Source: Labyrinthula sp. Ha (taxonomy: Eukaryota; Sar; Bigyra; Labyrinthulida; Labyrinthulaceae). Taken from it: a stretch of DNA of 64,000 nt. Below the pieces are notes generated by a model. It searched no databases and was not told the origin of the DNA. It saw only the letters and a program-made list of their open reading frames with translations. The translations under genes were made by a program, and so were the position numbers. This document shows, piece after piece, positions 34,300 to 43,791 of the stretch. How positions within the stretch are numbered: the first letter of the stretch is position 1; each line of letters begins with the position of its first letter. Location: contig JAALGZ010000012.1 of assembly GCA_015227615.1 (NCBI GenBank), positions 1,240,001 through 1,304,000 on the forward strand, written 5' to 3'.

Positions 34300-36700
34300 G
34301 AACATCAAAGACTTCTTATCCTGAGGAAATATATATAAAACATCAGCGAACTGCAATACCATTTACTCATATACCTCATGGTGAAATGGAGGATTATTGT
34401 CAGCGAATTATTAGACCATATCTTAAAAATAATATTTACATACAAACAGATTCGCTTGAAGGAGCCAAACTCGTCATTAGATCCTTAAAAATAATAGAAC
34501 AGCAGGTAATGATTAATTATATATAATGTGATATTGAAAATCTTTAAATTGGTTCAGAAAGTCGTCACCCAAAACTATCCAAAGTATTTTTAGAATAGGG
34601 AAAATACCCAATTCAACCAAAGCAAAATTTTGGTTTTGATATGATAAACTATATCCACAAAGAGAGAGGATCAACGAGTGATCCAGAATTATATCGCAGG
34701 ATTGTCTAACTCGATGCTATCTTTAGATTTCTTACAAAAATTATCAGCAAAAGCCTCAAGCTAGCCATCCATATTGTTCAACAGATTAGATTAGATTAAG
34801 AAAAAGTAGGTCAGCTATTTATAAAATCTTAATAGTCCCATAAGATAATAACTGCAGTCTAATTAGAGGATATAATACTAAAAACTCTGCGAATTGACTC
34901 TATAAATGTCTTGATGGCTTTGACCATTACTTCATTCAGCTTTCACTGTATGACCATCCTATTCTTAATAGGATAAGACCAAAAAAAGGACTGTTACAAT
35001 TTGGAAACGACCAAAGCAGCTGGAATATAAACTTTTTAAATCTGTTAAGCTTTCGCACAGGTTCTGCAAGGGGCACTTTCTTCAACTATGTTTACCCTCT
35101 GCCACAATTCCATCATAAACCACAATGAAAACAACACAACCTTCAACTTATAAACCAACTGCAAGAAGTTTAAGTTTAGTGTCGTTGCTGATGATATGTT
35201 GTCAAATGTACAGAAAATGATCACATAGGCAGTTTCCTTTCTCAATTACAAGAGATAAAAATAACGCCGGACTGCAAATAATTGTCAGCAAGACAAAGAT
35301 GTTTCTCATCGATTAGGAATTTATGGTCACCAACAAGACAGCTATCCAACAAATAAATAATATTATGGAACAAACCTTATATGAAAGCTGCAGCACAATC
35401 CTTTGGCAGTGAACGGGTGCTCAAATGCCGCCAAAAATTTATGTTTTTTGACAGACCACCGAATATTAGTCGACGTGGACATTTAACTCTCAAACTTACA
35501 AAAAAATATTCCATATGAAGTTGCAGTCTCATTCAAAATATTTTTAATTTAACTTAAAAAATCCAGATTGTAATAAGCTATATTTATGTTGGAACCTAGT
35601 TCAACATATATGGTATAGATGCACTGTTCCTTTAACATAAAGTTGATGCATGTCAACAAAAATTAAGGAAATATAGAGATTTCCTTTCATTAGCACCAAA
35701 ATATAAACCGTTGACGTTGGACCTCGTAGTAGGTATAGTTCCTATGTTATTCTACAACTTTAAAACTTAAAATTTAGACAACATTTTTGTATCTAGGCTG
35801 AAGCTATTTTTGAAAAGTACCAAACAAGTAGTTCACAATATCTAAATCAACAAGTTCAGGGTGTAGCAAAATGGCTTTATCCTACTGGAACTTGTCAAAT
35901 AGTAACAGTAAAATTGCAATGCGACAGCAGAGAATATCCTAGACGAATAAGTAATGACGGCTATAGCACATGTTCAATGAAATCCGAACACTGTCAATAA
36001 ACCCAAACCTATAAAATATGAAGGCGCGCTGGACATTCTTAAGTTCAGTAAATACCCAACCCCTCCGGAGGAAAACCCCCTTCAATCATCTCTATAACAG
36101 GAAACAAAGTCATATTTCCGCTCCATTCAAAACATGAATAATATAAAACCCATTCTCTTCTCTCTCAGCATGCCGATGACTTCTAGAAGGGTTTACTTCT
36201 TGTCAAAGATTTGTCCATCATTATGCAATATAACGCTTGGGTGACAGAGCAAGCAAAAAAATTAACCCTCTTCAAATTATGTTGAAACTTCTAGTCATAA
36301 GTGATAAACTTCATAGTGTGCATCAGTGGCTGGCAGCATGCATATAAATACCCATCTGTGGGAATCCTGCAACCAACATCCCCCGAAGTCAACATCGATT
36401 TTTAAACCAACAGGAAATCAATGCCACATTGTTGCTCTGATAGCTCTGTGTCACTTCTTGAAATATACTTAGAAGAAATATTGAATCTGTAGACCCACTC
36501 TTATCCTTTATACATCCATGCACTATATGTTACCATGCTTTCACAAGCCAAACAAGAAAAACCCATCTCCAGAATTCCAACTTCCAGTGTGAGGTGCGAC
36601 CACAAAACTTCATAAGCGACTGAGCTACAGCCCTATATCAAAATAAGTAATATTCCGTAGAAACCCTCATATTCTTTCACGTGATCAACGTATGCGCTTA
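34300..36700 (+). mobile_element. Decayed LINE-like (non-LTR) retrotransposon traces
   Basis: The plus strand shows short coding-like pieces in several frames and in LINE order. RTGSARGTFFNYVYPLP near 35055 resembles the GxRQGxPLSP region of reverse transcriptase. VADDMLSNVQKMIT near 35185-35230 resembles the [FY]xDD active site. LQIIVSKTKMFLI near 35275-35310 resembles the following L-x-I-N-x-x-K-T-K motif. The pieces are separated by many stops and frame changes, so the element is dead and old. The ends, poly-A tail and target-site duplication were not found, so the limits are approximate and the family within LINEs is unknown. Confidence 0.45.
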
Positions 36701-37185
36701 TTTTGTTCTAATCTTGCGCAATGTCGGATCTAGAGGTTTTGTTTCAAACAGTGTCAGAAAATACTCTTTCTTTGGAAATTTTAAATCATTTTATTAGAAT
36801 TTCATCAAACTAAGCTAGCAATACATCCATATTCCTAAGTTCTGTCAATAGATCAACCATATTTTCGGGTAATTACAAGTGTAATTCAAGTAGGCGGAAT
36901 GATAGTTTACGGGATCCTGACAACTCATGAAGACAGATGATAATAACATTAAATAATATCACAGTATAATAGTAAAGATAGAGCAACATGCTAGTACCTA
37001 GGCGAGGATTTAACTTAGGACTCATTCCCAGTTAACTCATTAGTTTATCATTATCGTCCCAAATTCTCACACTGTCAACATTATATTATCCAGCTCACAA
37101 TGTTGCATTACCGTAACGAAAACTATTAAAATTTGAAAATATCTGTTTTCCTATCTTTCAATTTACTTCTTAAACTCTTTTCGAA
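36701..37185. other. Intergenic region upstream of the first SDR gene
   Basis: AT-rich with no recognisable gene or motif. Confidence 0.4.
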
Positions 37186-38100
37186 ATGAAACAATCACCA
37201 TCATTGCGTTTGCAAAAAATTGCTTCTGAGCTTATAGCAACACCAACGGCAAAAGTGTTCAAAGACCCGAACTCTTCAAAATTCGCGCTTGATGCAGCTT
37301 CCCTTTTCTCACTACAGGGTAAAGTTGCTTTGGTCACAGGTGGAACAAAAGGAATCGGTAGAATGATTGCTGAAGGCTTCATGGCAAACGGTGCAAAAGT
37401 ATATATATGCTCAAGGAAATCTGATCTTTGCGAGTCTGTTTCAAAGGAAATAAACCAAAAGTACTCTAGAACAGCCTGCTTCCCACTTCCTGGAGATTTA
37501 AGTACGATTGAAGGTGTCAAAGAAGTTGCTGAAGCTCTCAAGACAAAGGAAAATAAGCTTGACATACTTATTAACAACGCTGGGGCAACATGGGGAAGTG
37601 ATTTTCTCTCGTTTCCTGATGCCGCGTGGCAAAAGGTAATGGATCTTAATGTTCGCGCAGTGTTCAATTTAACCCAGCAGCTTGTACCTTTACTTAAAGC
37701 CGCACAAGTTCGTGGAGATCCGTCAAGAGTGGTGATTATTTCTTCAGTAGCAGGTTTAGAACCTGCACAAACTGCTGGAAAAAATGCGGCCTTCAGTTAC
37801 GGAGTTTCTAAAGCAGGCGCTATTCACTTAACAAAGCTTCTCGCAAAGACATTTGCAGAAAGAGATTATAACATTACGGTAAATTGTGTTTGTCCCGGTC
37901 TTTTTCCGTCAAATATGACTCAACATATGTTGAAAGTAGATGGAGGAGAAACTATGAGTGAGCTGAATCCAATGAAAAGAGTAGGAAGAACTGCAGACAT
38001 GGCAGCGACTCTGTTGTATTTTTGCGGGATCGGTGGTGGCTTTACGAATGGAGCAATTTTGGCCATGGATGGAGGTGCTAGATATGTTTTTAATGGGTAA
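37186..38100 (+). CDS. Short-chain dehydrogenase/reductase, classical type
   Basis: 304 residues, intronless, starting at ATG 37186. After an N-terminal extension of about 45 residues the Rossmann fold begins: KVALVTGGTKGIGRMIAEGF (cofactor loop TGGxxGIG), ICSRKSD (an Arg after the second strand, which fits NADP(H) preference), LINNAG, ISS with the catalytic Ser, and SYGVSKAG with the Tyr and Lys of the active site. NCVCPGLFPSNM and the C-terminal GFTNGAILAMDGGARY are typical of the FabG-like SDR family. The closest general match is to 3-oxoacyl reductase or RhlG-type SDRs; the substrate cannot be told. The N-terminal extension could be a targeting sequence. The stop is one base from the stop of the formylglutathione hydrolase gene on the other strand. 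Confidence 0.88.
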   Translation: MKQSPSLRLQKIASELIATPTAKVFKDPNSSKFALDAASLFSLQGKVALVTGGTKGIGRMIAEGFMANGAKVYICSRKSDLCESVSKEINQKYSRTACFPLPGDLSTIEGVKEVAEALKTKENKLDILINNAGATWGSDFLSFPDAAWQKVMDLNVRAVFNLTQQLVPLLKAAQVRGDPSRVVIISSVAGLEPAQTAGKNAAFSYGVSKAGAIHLTKLLAKTFAERDYNITVNCVCPGLFPSNMTQHMLKVDGGETMSELNPMKRVGRTADMAATLLYFCGIGGGFTNGAILAMDGGARYVFNG

Positions 38101-38101
38101 G

Positions 38102-38994
38102 TTACGCAGCATTCAACTGTTTGGAATGAAATTTAATATGATCTTCCACAAAACTTTGGATGAAGAAATAGCTGTGATCATACCCTTCCTGGAAACGAAG
38201 ATTCAGATCGACTAGATCTGATTGCTCACAAGCAGCTTGCAAATTCTCTGGAAGGAGTTGCTTTTTTATGTAAAACTCATCATCTGTTCCTTGATCAACC
38301 AGAATCTCTATCTTCTTGCCAGCATAGTTAGAAATCAACTTCGTCGCATCATAATCTTCACCTTCCTTTGGATCATTAAAATACTGGTTAAACGCATACT
38401 TACCCCAAGGACTTTCTGATGGATTACTTATTGGTGCAAAAGCACTAACAGAGATAAATCTATCTGGACACTTAAGGGCACAAATTAGCGCTCCATGACC
38501 TCCCATACTATGACCAAAAACACTCAACCTAGAAATAAATTAGACTACGCAAGAAACTTTGTGATATTTATTCTGTCTTTAACAAGAGGATCTGTAGCAA
38601 GAAGATTTGGAATCTCCTCCGTAACGTAGGAGAACATGTTGTAGTAAGGCTTGTACAGTTCTTTTGTAGCGTTGATGTAGAATCCAGCACCTTGACCGAA
38701 ATCGTATCTCTCCTCATCTGGAACAGAAACCTCTGTTGTAGATCTCGGAGAAGTATCTGGAAGGATAAGAGCTATCCCTTCTTCTGCGGCATATTTGAAA
38801 GCACCAGCTTTTGTTACAAAGTTTTGATCTGTGCAAGTGAGTCCAGAGAGAAACATCAGTGCAGCAGGGAGTGCGTCAGCAGAAACTGGTGGAAAAAATA
38901 TTGAAAACTTCATTGGTGTAGATGTTGATGAAGATTTGTGGGAAAATTGTTCGACGATGCCACCGAACACCTTCTTTGAACTTAGTTGTTTCAT
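38102..38994 (-). CDS. ESD: S-formylglutathione hydrolase (esterase D family), two exons
   Basis: Exons 38994-38558 and 38528-38102 join across a 29-nt intron (38529-38557), giving 287 residues against about 280 for human esterase D. Visible motifs are FLSGLTCTDQNFVTKAGA near the oxyanion region, LPDTSPR, DFGQGAGFYINAT, the nucleophile elbow SVFGHSMGGHGAL, SAFAPISNP, then DQGTDDEFY with the catalytic Asp and GYDHSYFFI with the catalytic His. The enzyme hydrolyses S-formylglutathione to formate and glutathione, the second step of glutathione-dependent formaldehyde detoxification in the cytosol. The intron falls just before the nucleophile motif (ITK-LSVFGHS). It overlaps no neighbour and converges tail to tail with the SDR gene. 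Confidence 0.95.
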
Positions 38995-40110
38995 TTTCCA
39001 GCTGCTGTTGGATTTTTTTCAGTATTTCCTTCTTTTCCAAGTTCTTGATATAGCATTACTATGGATAACTAAAAAGAATATATATTTGAGAGATGGATAA
39101 TGCACTCTGGAGTTTCCCAGTCTGACATCTCATTGGCTCAATTTTAAATTTCCGAAAAAAATAAATACAAAATAAAAAATAAGAACTAGTACAAAAGATA
39201 AATGTTCAAGGATCAGGGAAGATCGATTCAAACACAGAGGAAAAGGGAGAAAAAAATGAAAGCCTTTATCAATTTAGTCAAGGTATATTTTTACATCTTC
39301 TCTTCACTTTAGATTACCAAAAGCAACATTTTATCAAAGTTTTAACTTGGGCTCAAAGGGTGATGAGCGAAATTTAAAAAATTCCTTTGTGTTTATGGTG
39401 AGAGCTATTTATGGAGCTGGAAGACATGCGAAACAGTCAAAATACATGTTATTCTATCAAAACAATGCTCAAGTTTATAAAAAGAACGTTGATTTCAAGA
39501 CATGAAGCATGGATCTAGCAAACAAAAACCAGAACTAACGAGTTCTCTTTGTGTTTATGATGAAAGCGGTTTATAGAGCTGAAACATGTTTATTTATACT
39601 GAAACATGTAAAACAACTGTCCAAATTTAAAGAAAGAACGCTTTTTCAAGATTTCAAGCTTGGATCAAGCAAATATGAATTAAAGAAAAGCATCCTTGGT
39701 TTCTTATCAAATAAAGACCCCAGGCAAGATCTCATCCAAACTGCAGATCTATTGGTAAGTCTGGGGTTTTCTGCATGGAGTGCAACAGGTACGGAGCTGT
39801 TTAATTATTTTTAGATTTGAGTTCAAGAAAAATCCAAAATAACAAATAAGAAAATTAATAAAAAATTCAACTTAAGTGAGTGGGGTTCAGATATCAATAG
39901 GTATTTTTTTTAGTTTCCGTAAATAGTTTGCAGGACAAGACAAGTATAGAAACAAAGTTAAGTTCATAACTCAGAAGGTAAACACTTTTTCAAAGTACTT
40001 TTAGTGAGCAGAGGGTGGGGTTTAGATTATTGTGTAAAGTTGTTACTCGCTGATTCTATTTTCAACATCTTAAGTGGGAGATTTTGGGTGGTCAAACTTT
40101 CAATTTACTT
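38995..40110. other. Intergenic region with diverged direct repeats
   Basis: No gene was recognised. A diverged direct repeat is present: about 39394-39530 and 39553-39690 share TGTGTTTATG.TGA.AGC, TAT.GAGCTG.AA.CATG, AAGAACG.T and CA.GGATC.AGCAAA, spaced about 160 bases apart. A shorter pair, ATCTTAAGTGGGAG, occurs at 40067-40080 and 40114-40127. Confidence 0.45.
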
Positions 40111-40273
40111 TCAATATCTTAAGTGGGAGGGGGGGTAGCTTATCAAAAAAACACAAAAAAACATGGAGTTCAAGGTTTTGGGAAAGTACGTTAAGAGATC
40201 TTCAACAAAAGGAATCAGACTTAAGCGAGGTACACAAGTTTCGAATATTGCTTTATGTACACTGCTTCCAAAA

Positions 40274-41136
40274 TTAAACAAAAATTCCCAGATAATTACT
40301 TCCAGCAAGAACGAAGGAATCATAGAACATGCAGAGCATACTACAATGCATCACATGGAATTGTTTCGCCTCTGGGGCGATGGTTTTGGATCCTTCGCTC
40401 ATTATTGCTCTAGCACTTCCCAACCTAAGTGCTTTGAGGTCGTTGAAAAACATCTTGGCCCACTTGGTCTTCATAAATATACAGTAAAAATGTGCTCATA
40501 ATACAATCAGTACCTGTGGAAAGTATAACAAGCATCGTGTAATACAAAATATCGTGTGCCATATCTGTTTGAGCACAGTCAGAATAGAAACAGGCAAAGT
40601 GCTTCTGTATATGTTCTTGAAGAGTTATCCTATTTAATTGTGCTTGATAATTTGTAGTCTTGTTAAATTTGATCTTATAATTTCGACCTTTAACGATAGA
40701 TCTTTCATTACATTGCATTAAAACTTTCAAATTTGTATCTCTTGTGTGTTTTAATACATACCCTTCATCTCTCTTCTAACCATATGATTGTCAAACAAAA
40801 TGGCAGGGAAATTCCTTGAAAGAGTCGATTCTGTGCTGCTGTTATTTTTCTGTGCCTTCTTAAGTGTGTGAATGAAGTTTATTAGATGATCAGTGGGTTC
40901 TAGAACGTATTTTTTTCTTTATTTACATCAGTTTTCGACACATGTTCAAAGTGTCTTATGTTAGTTCTAAGGACAGTGTAGACCATTCTTGCCAATTCAA
41001 ACTTAATGTTTCCCTCAAAAGGAATAATTTTGTTAGTTGCGCATTTTATTCTGCATCTATTGAGTTCTCTACTATCTGAAAGAAATCCTTTCTGTGCATC
41101 AACCTTCGAAACGTAGTCAGGGCTTTTCTTAGACAC
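40274..41136 (-). other. Possible multi-exon gene or gene remnant, unrecognised
   Basis: Several minus-strand frames in a row look protein-like: SPDYVSKVDAQKGFLSDSRE and ELARMVYTVLRTNIRHFEHV (about 41136-40900); HLINFIHTLKKAQKNNSSTE and NFPAILFDNHMVRREMK; then LKVLMQCNERSIVKGRNYKI and ITLQEHIQKHFACFYSDCAQ (to about 40510); then WAKMFFNDLKALRLGSARAI (40474-40274). A 23-nt GT..AG gap joins MVRREMK to DTNLKVLMQ in frame, but the first and last junctions do not resolve with introns of usual size. It could be a gene with longer introns or a pseudogene. The family is unknown. Confidence 0.3.
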
Positions 41137-41542
41137 CTTAAATAGTCCTGCAACATACTTTTTGTTTCCCCCACCATTTAATCAACTGAAATAGTTCTCT
41201 ACAGGTTACAACAGAGATAAAAACTGTTTTTTTTTTCTAAAGAGCTCTTTTTTTGTGTTTTTGTGTTGTTTGTTTTGATTCTTGTGTGTTTATGTTCGAA
41301 ATTGTGATTTGGTACTTTTGTGTTTCTTGATTGCCCAAAATATGATTAAACCAATCAAATCATTTGGAATGAAACACTCCCGAATAAAAAAACGACCCCA
41401 ATATATTTTCAGATCTTCTCATAAGGGACAACAACCTTAACTACAACTATATGACAAGTTGGACATTATAATTCACCTTCAGAGATTTTTATTGATAAAA
41501 TTAAAGTTTTTGAGTTTAGAATTTATAAGGAGAACAAAAACT
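41137..41542. other. Intergenic region upstream of the membrane-anchored protein gene
   Basis: T-rich, with runs of TTTTTTTT and repeated TTTGTGTTT words at about 41229-41330. No gene was recognised. Confidence 0.4.
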
Positions 41543-42196
41543 ATGAGCTATTTTCACAAGAACCCACCTGCGGATGAACTAAGGAATTTTGTACTTGACC
41601 GGCTGAAAGCTGAGTTTGATCATTTCACCCTACATGATGTCAAGACGATAATTATACCTGATGAACGACCAATAAAATCATTTCCTAAACAGGGAAGTTG
41701 TACAGAAGCGTTTAATGAGTACACTGATTGGCTGGCCGGAACAGACCCTTTGACATGTGTTTTAGACTTTCTAGGTAAAGTTCTCCTTTCCATAGTAGTC
41801 TCTATAACGCTTGTAGTAATAAGTCCCGTGAACCTTCTTGCTATTTTTGATGAGTTTATATGGGGAACAAAAATGCAAATTCGCATCGGTTTCGTTAGAA
41901 CAAGCTACGTCGTTGTAAACGAAGGTGTATTCATCTACCAAACAGAGTTGAAGCGGTTTAAATGTATTGATTTTTTAGCCTGCTTATCAAAAGATTTATA
42001 TGTTCACCAAGCTGAAGCGATTCGTTATTGTCAATGGGTAAATAATGAGGTGCACAGAGCTGATGAACAAGAGTTTCCAGAAAGATATGGGTTTACTAAC
42101 TTTTTGATAGGTACAAATAGCTTCTTGCTGAAGGATGAGCACTTTCAAGTTTTACAAGAAAGTAGAGAGGCGTGGGTACATTCTCTGGATGTATGA
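41543..42196 (+). CDS. Hypothetical protein with one hydrophobic hairpin
   Basis: An intronless frame of 217 residues from ATG 41543 (MSYFHKNPPADELRNFVLDR). The frame is open a little further upstream, but this ATG begins a soluble, protein-like N-terminus. Residues about 70-105 form one long hydrophobic stretch (CVLDFLGKVLLSIVVSITLV, VISPVNLLAIF) able to make a membrane hairpin. Hydrophilic domains lie on both sides, the C-terminal one rich in aromatic and charged residues (GFVRTSYVVVNEGVFIYQTE; AIRYCQWVNNEVHRADEQEF). I do not recognise the family. It may be a peripheral or hairpin-inserted protein of an internal membrane. It is convergent with ECH1, about 130 bases apart. Confidence 0.6.
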   Translation: MSYFHKNPPADELRNFVLDRLKAEFDHFTLHDVKTIIIPDERPIKSFPKQGSCTEAFNEYTDWLAGTDPLTCVLDFLGKVLLSIVVSITLVVISPVNLLAIFDEFIWGTKMQIRIGFVRTSYVVVNEGVFIYQTELKRFKCIDFLACLSKDLYVHQAEAIRYCQWVNNEVHRADEQEFPERYGFTNFLIGTNSFLLKDEHFQVLQESREAWVHSLDV

Positions 42197-42330
42197 AACT
42201 CCATGGTTTTAAAGTTGGCGTCCAGTTCCTAATAAGCTTGCTGGTAGCTAAGGTGTTGATTTATTTGCAGAACTTCATAGGGAGAAAGTTCTTTTAAATA
42301 GCAACTGGGAAATAATTTCCCACTGCAAAG

Positions 42331-43291
42331 TTATAATTTAGAAAATTTAGGCTGTGCCTTCTTTTGCAAAGAAGCCAAAGCAGCTTTTTTTATATCGTTC
42401 GTCTGCAACATTCCTCCACTCCAAGCAACCTGATACTTCAAACTATTCTCCACAGTATTCTCTCTGGAGTAGTTCAAGTTTACTTTTGTACCTACTATAG
42501 CAATGGGAGACTTGGAAGCTATGTTGAAAGCAATCTTCTTTGCTGCTTCTAACATTTCATTCTTCGTGCTGAATTTTTGCGATACAAATCCACTACGCAA
42601 AGCTTCGTCTGCTGGGAACTTTCTGGCAGTGTAACAAAGTTCTCTGGCCAACGAACTAGATCCTAAACAGTGATGAAGCCTTTGCAAAGTTCCTAAATCG
42701 GCACAAAGTCCAATGTCAACTTCCTTGATACAAAACCAAGCTTCATCTGAACAGAAACCTAAAATAAAACTATATTAAAAGTTCACGAATATCTGCTGCG
42801 CAGGCTAGATCCACAGCACCACCTACAGCAGCACTATGGATACAGGCTATAACGGGTTGAGGGCATCTGAAACTCAAAAAACAAAAATATTGTACTTTTC
42901 CATTGCCGTCAAACTCTCTTGTATTGTGGCCAAACCAACTTGGCTACTGTACACCTGTCTTGCTGGGTCCAGTGCCTCTTTCTTTGGTTCATCAGATAGT
43001 AAAGAAGCTCCCTTTAAATCTAATCCAACAGAGAAGTATTTCCCATTTCCAGATACGATGATAACTCGTACGGTTGTGTCGCGAGCAAAGGTCTGAAAAC
43101 ATTCCCTGTACTCTCTGAAGAACGCATCATTCATAGCATTACCCTAGAGCTTAATTCTGAAACTGTTTTACTTGCTTCTCTCTATTTAATTGAACATGAG
43201 CAACAGAGTTCTCTTCTCCCAAAACTGTATTGTAAGCATAGAATTAACAGATACATTCTACTTTCAAGGTATCAAACTTGTATTCAAACAT
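42331..43291 (-). CDS. ECH1: Peroxisomal delta3,5-delta2,4-dienoyl-CoA isomerase, five exons
   Basis: Exons (minus strand): 43291-43255, 43224-43172, 43143-42896, 42866-42787 and 42758-42331. The introns are 30, 28, 29 and 28 nt, and the frame is kept for 281 residues. Crotonase-fold motifs run in order: VAHVQLNREKQGNAMNDAFF, VIIVSGNGKYFSVGLDLKG (oxyanion-hole strand), EKCPQPVIACIHSAAVGGAV, DLACAADIRFCSDEAWFCIK, EVDIGLCADLGTLQRL, LCYTARKFPADEALRSGFVS and KSPIAIVGTKVNLNYSR. The end FSKL is a clear type 1 peroxisomal targeting signal. ECH1 shifts the double bonds of 3,5-dienoyl-CoA during beta-oxidation of odd-position unsaturated fatty acids. The close match of the C-terminal region to animal ECH1 (TARK...DEA...SG.VS; LQT.D..K...A) makes this more likely than a plain enoyl-CoA hydratase. 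Confidence 0.92.
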
Positions 43292-43401
43292 TTTTTACTT
43301 CTGTAATTTTGATTTGTCTAAAACGGACACTTTCGTATGGATAGGAAATAATGAAACGAAACAAAAACGAGGAGCTTAGGCTTCAAAACAGAGTTATGGT
43401 A

Positions 43402-43791
43402 TTATTCTAGTTTGGGTTTCTTCTTTTCTGTCTCATCAGGTTGCGAATTTTGATCGTTCTCAGCTACATCTTTCTCGGCCGATTTTTCTCTTGCCTTATC
43501 GCTCATACCCTTCTTCCGCTTCTTAACCATGCTCTTTAGATGGGGTACAAAGTCTCCGAACCCTATTTCCTCTAGACCAGAAAATACATCCTGAATAACA
43601 ATTGTCTGTCGTTTATTTTCTTTTCGAAAGTCGTTCGCAACAGATGTAAGATAGAGTATAAAGATTCCACCACACTTGCTGAGAGAAGTCTTGCAGTCCT
43701 TTGCTAGTTGAACCTTTGCCGTCACCGCATTTTTCACGATTCTTCCAACGCTAGCATGTGGGAGATCAAATTCACATTCCCTATTCGTCAT
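43402..43791 (-). CDS. POLE3: POLE3/Dpb4-like histone-fold subunit of DNA polymerase epsilon / CHRAC
   Basis: 129 residues, intronless. A histone fold of the NF-YB type fills residues 8-90: DLPHASVGRIVKNAVTAKVQ (alpha 1), AKDCKTSLSKCGGIFILYLT and SVANDFRKENKR (alpha 2), TIVIQDVFSGLEEIGFGDFV (alpha 3). The LP-x-A-x-V-x-R-I-V-K opening and the E-E-(I/M)-x-F-x-x-F-V region are characteristic of POLE3/CHRAC17. The tail is charged and Lys-rich (MVKKRKKGMSDKAREKSAEK), as in the family. The protein pairs with POLE4 in the leading-strand polymerase and in chromatin remodelling. It lies upstream of ECH1 on the same strand, about 110 bases away. Confidence 0.85.
   Translation of the reverse strand: MTNRECEFDLPHASVGRIVKNAVTAKVQLAKDCKTSLSKCGGIFILYLTSVANDFRKENKRQTIVIQDVFSGLEEIGFGDFVPHLKSMVKKRKKGMSDKAREKSAEKDVAENDQNSQPDETEKKKPKLE

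Noticed and set aside
37186-38100. Recent duplication of the two SDR genes (37186 and 55188)
   Set aside because: They share only family-level motifs; sequence, length of N-terminus and active-site surroundings differ throughout.
40163-40501. Plus-strand 112-codon frame
   Set aside because: It overlaps opposite-strand coding-like blocks and has no recognisable domain; neither strand is convincing enough to call this a gene.
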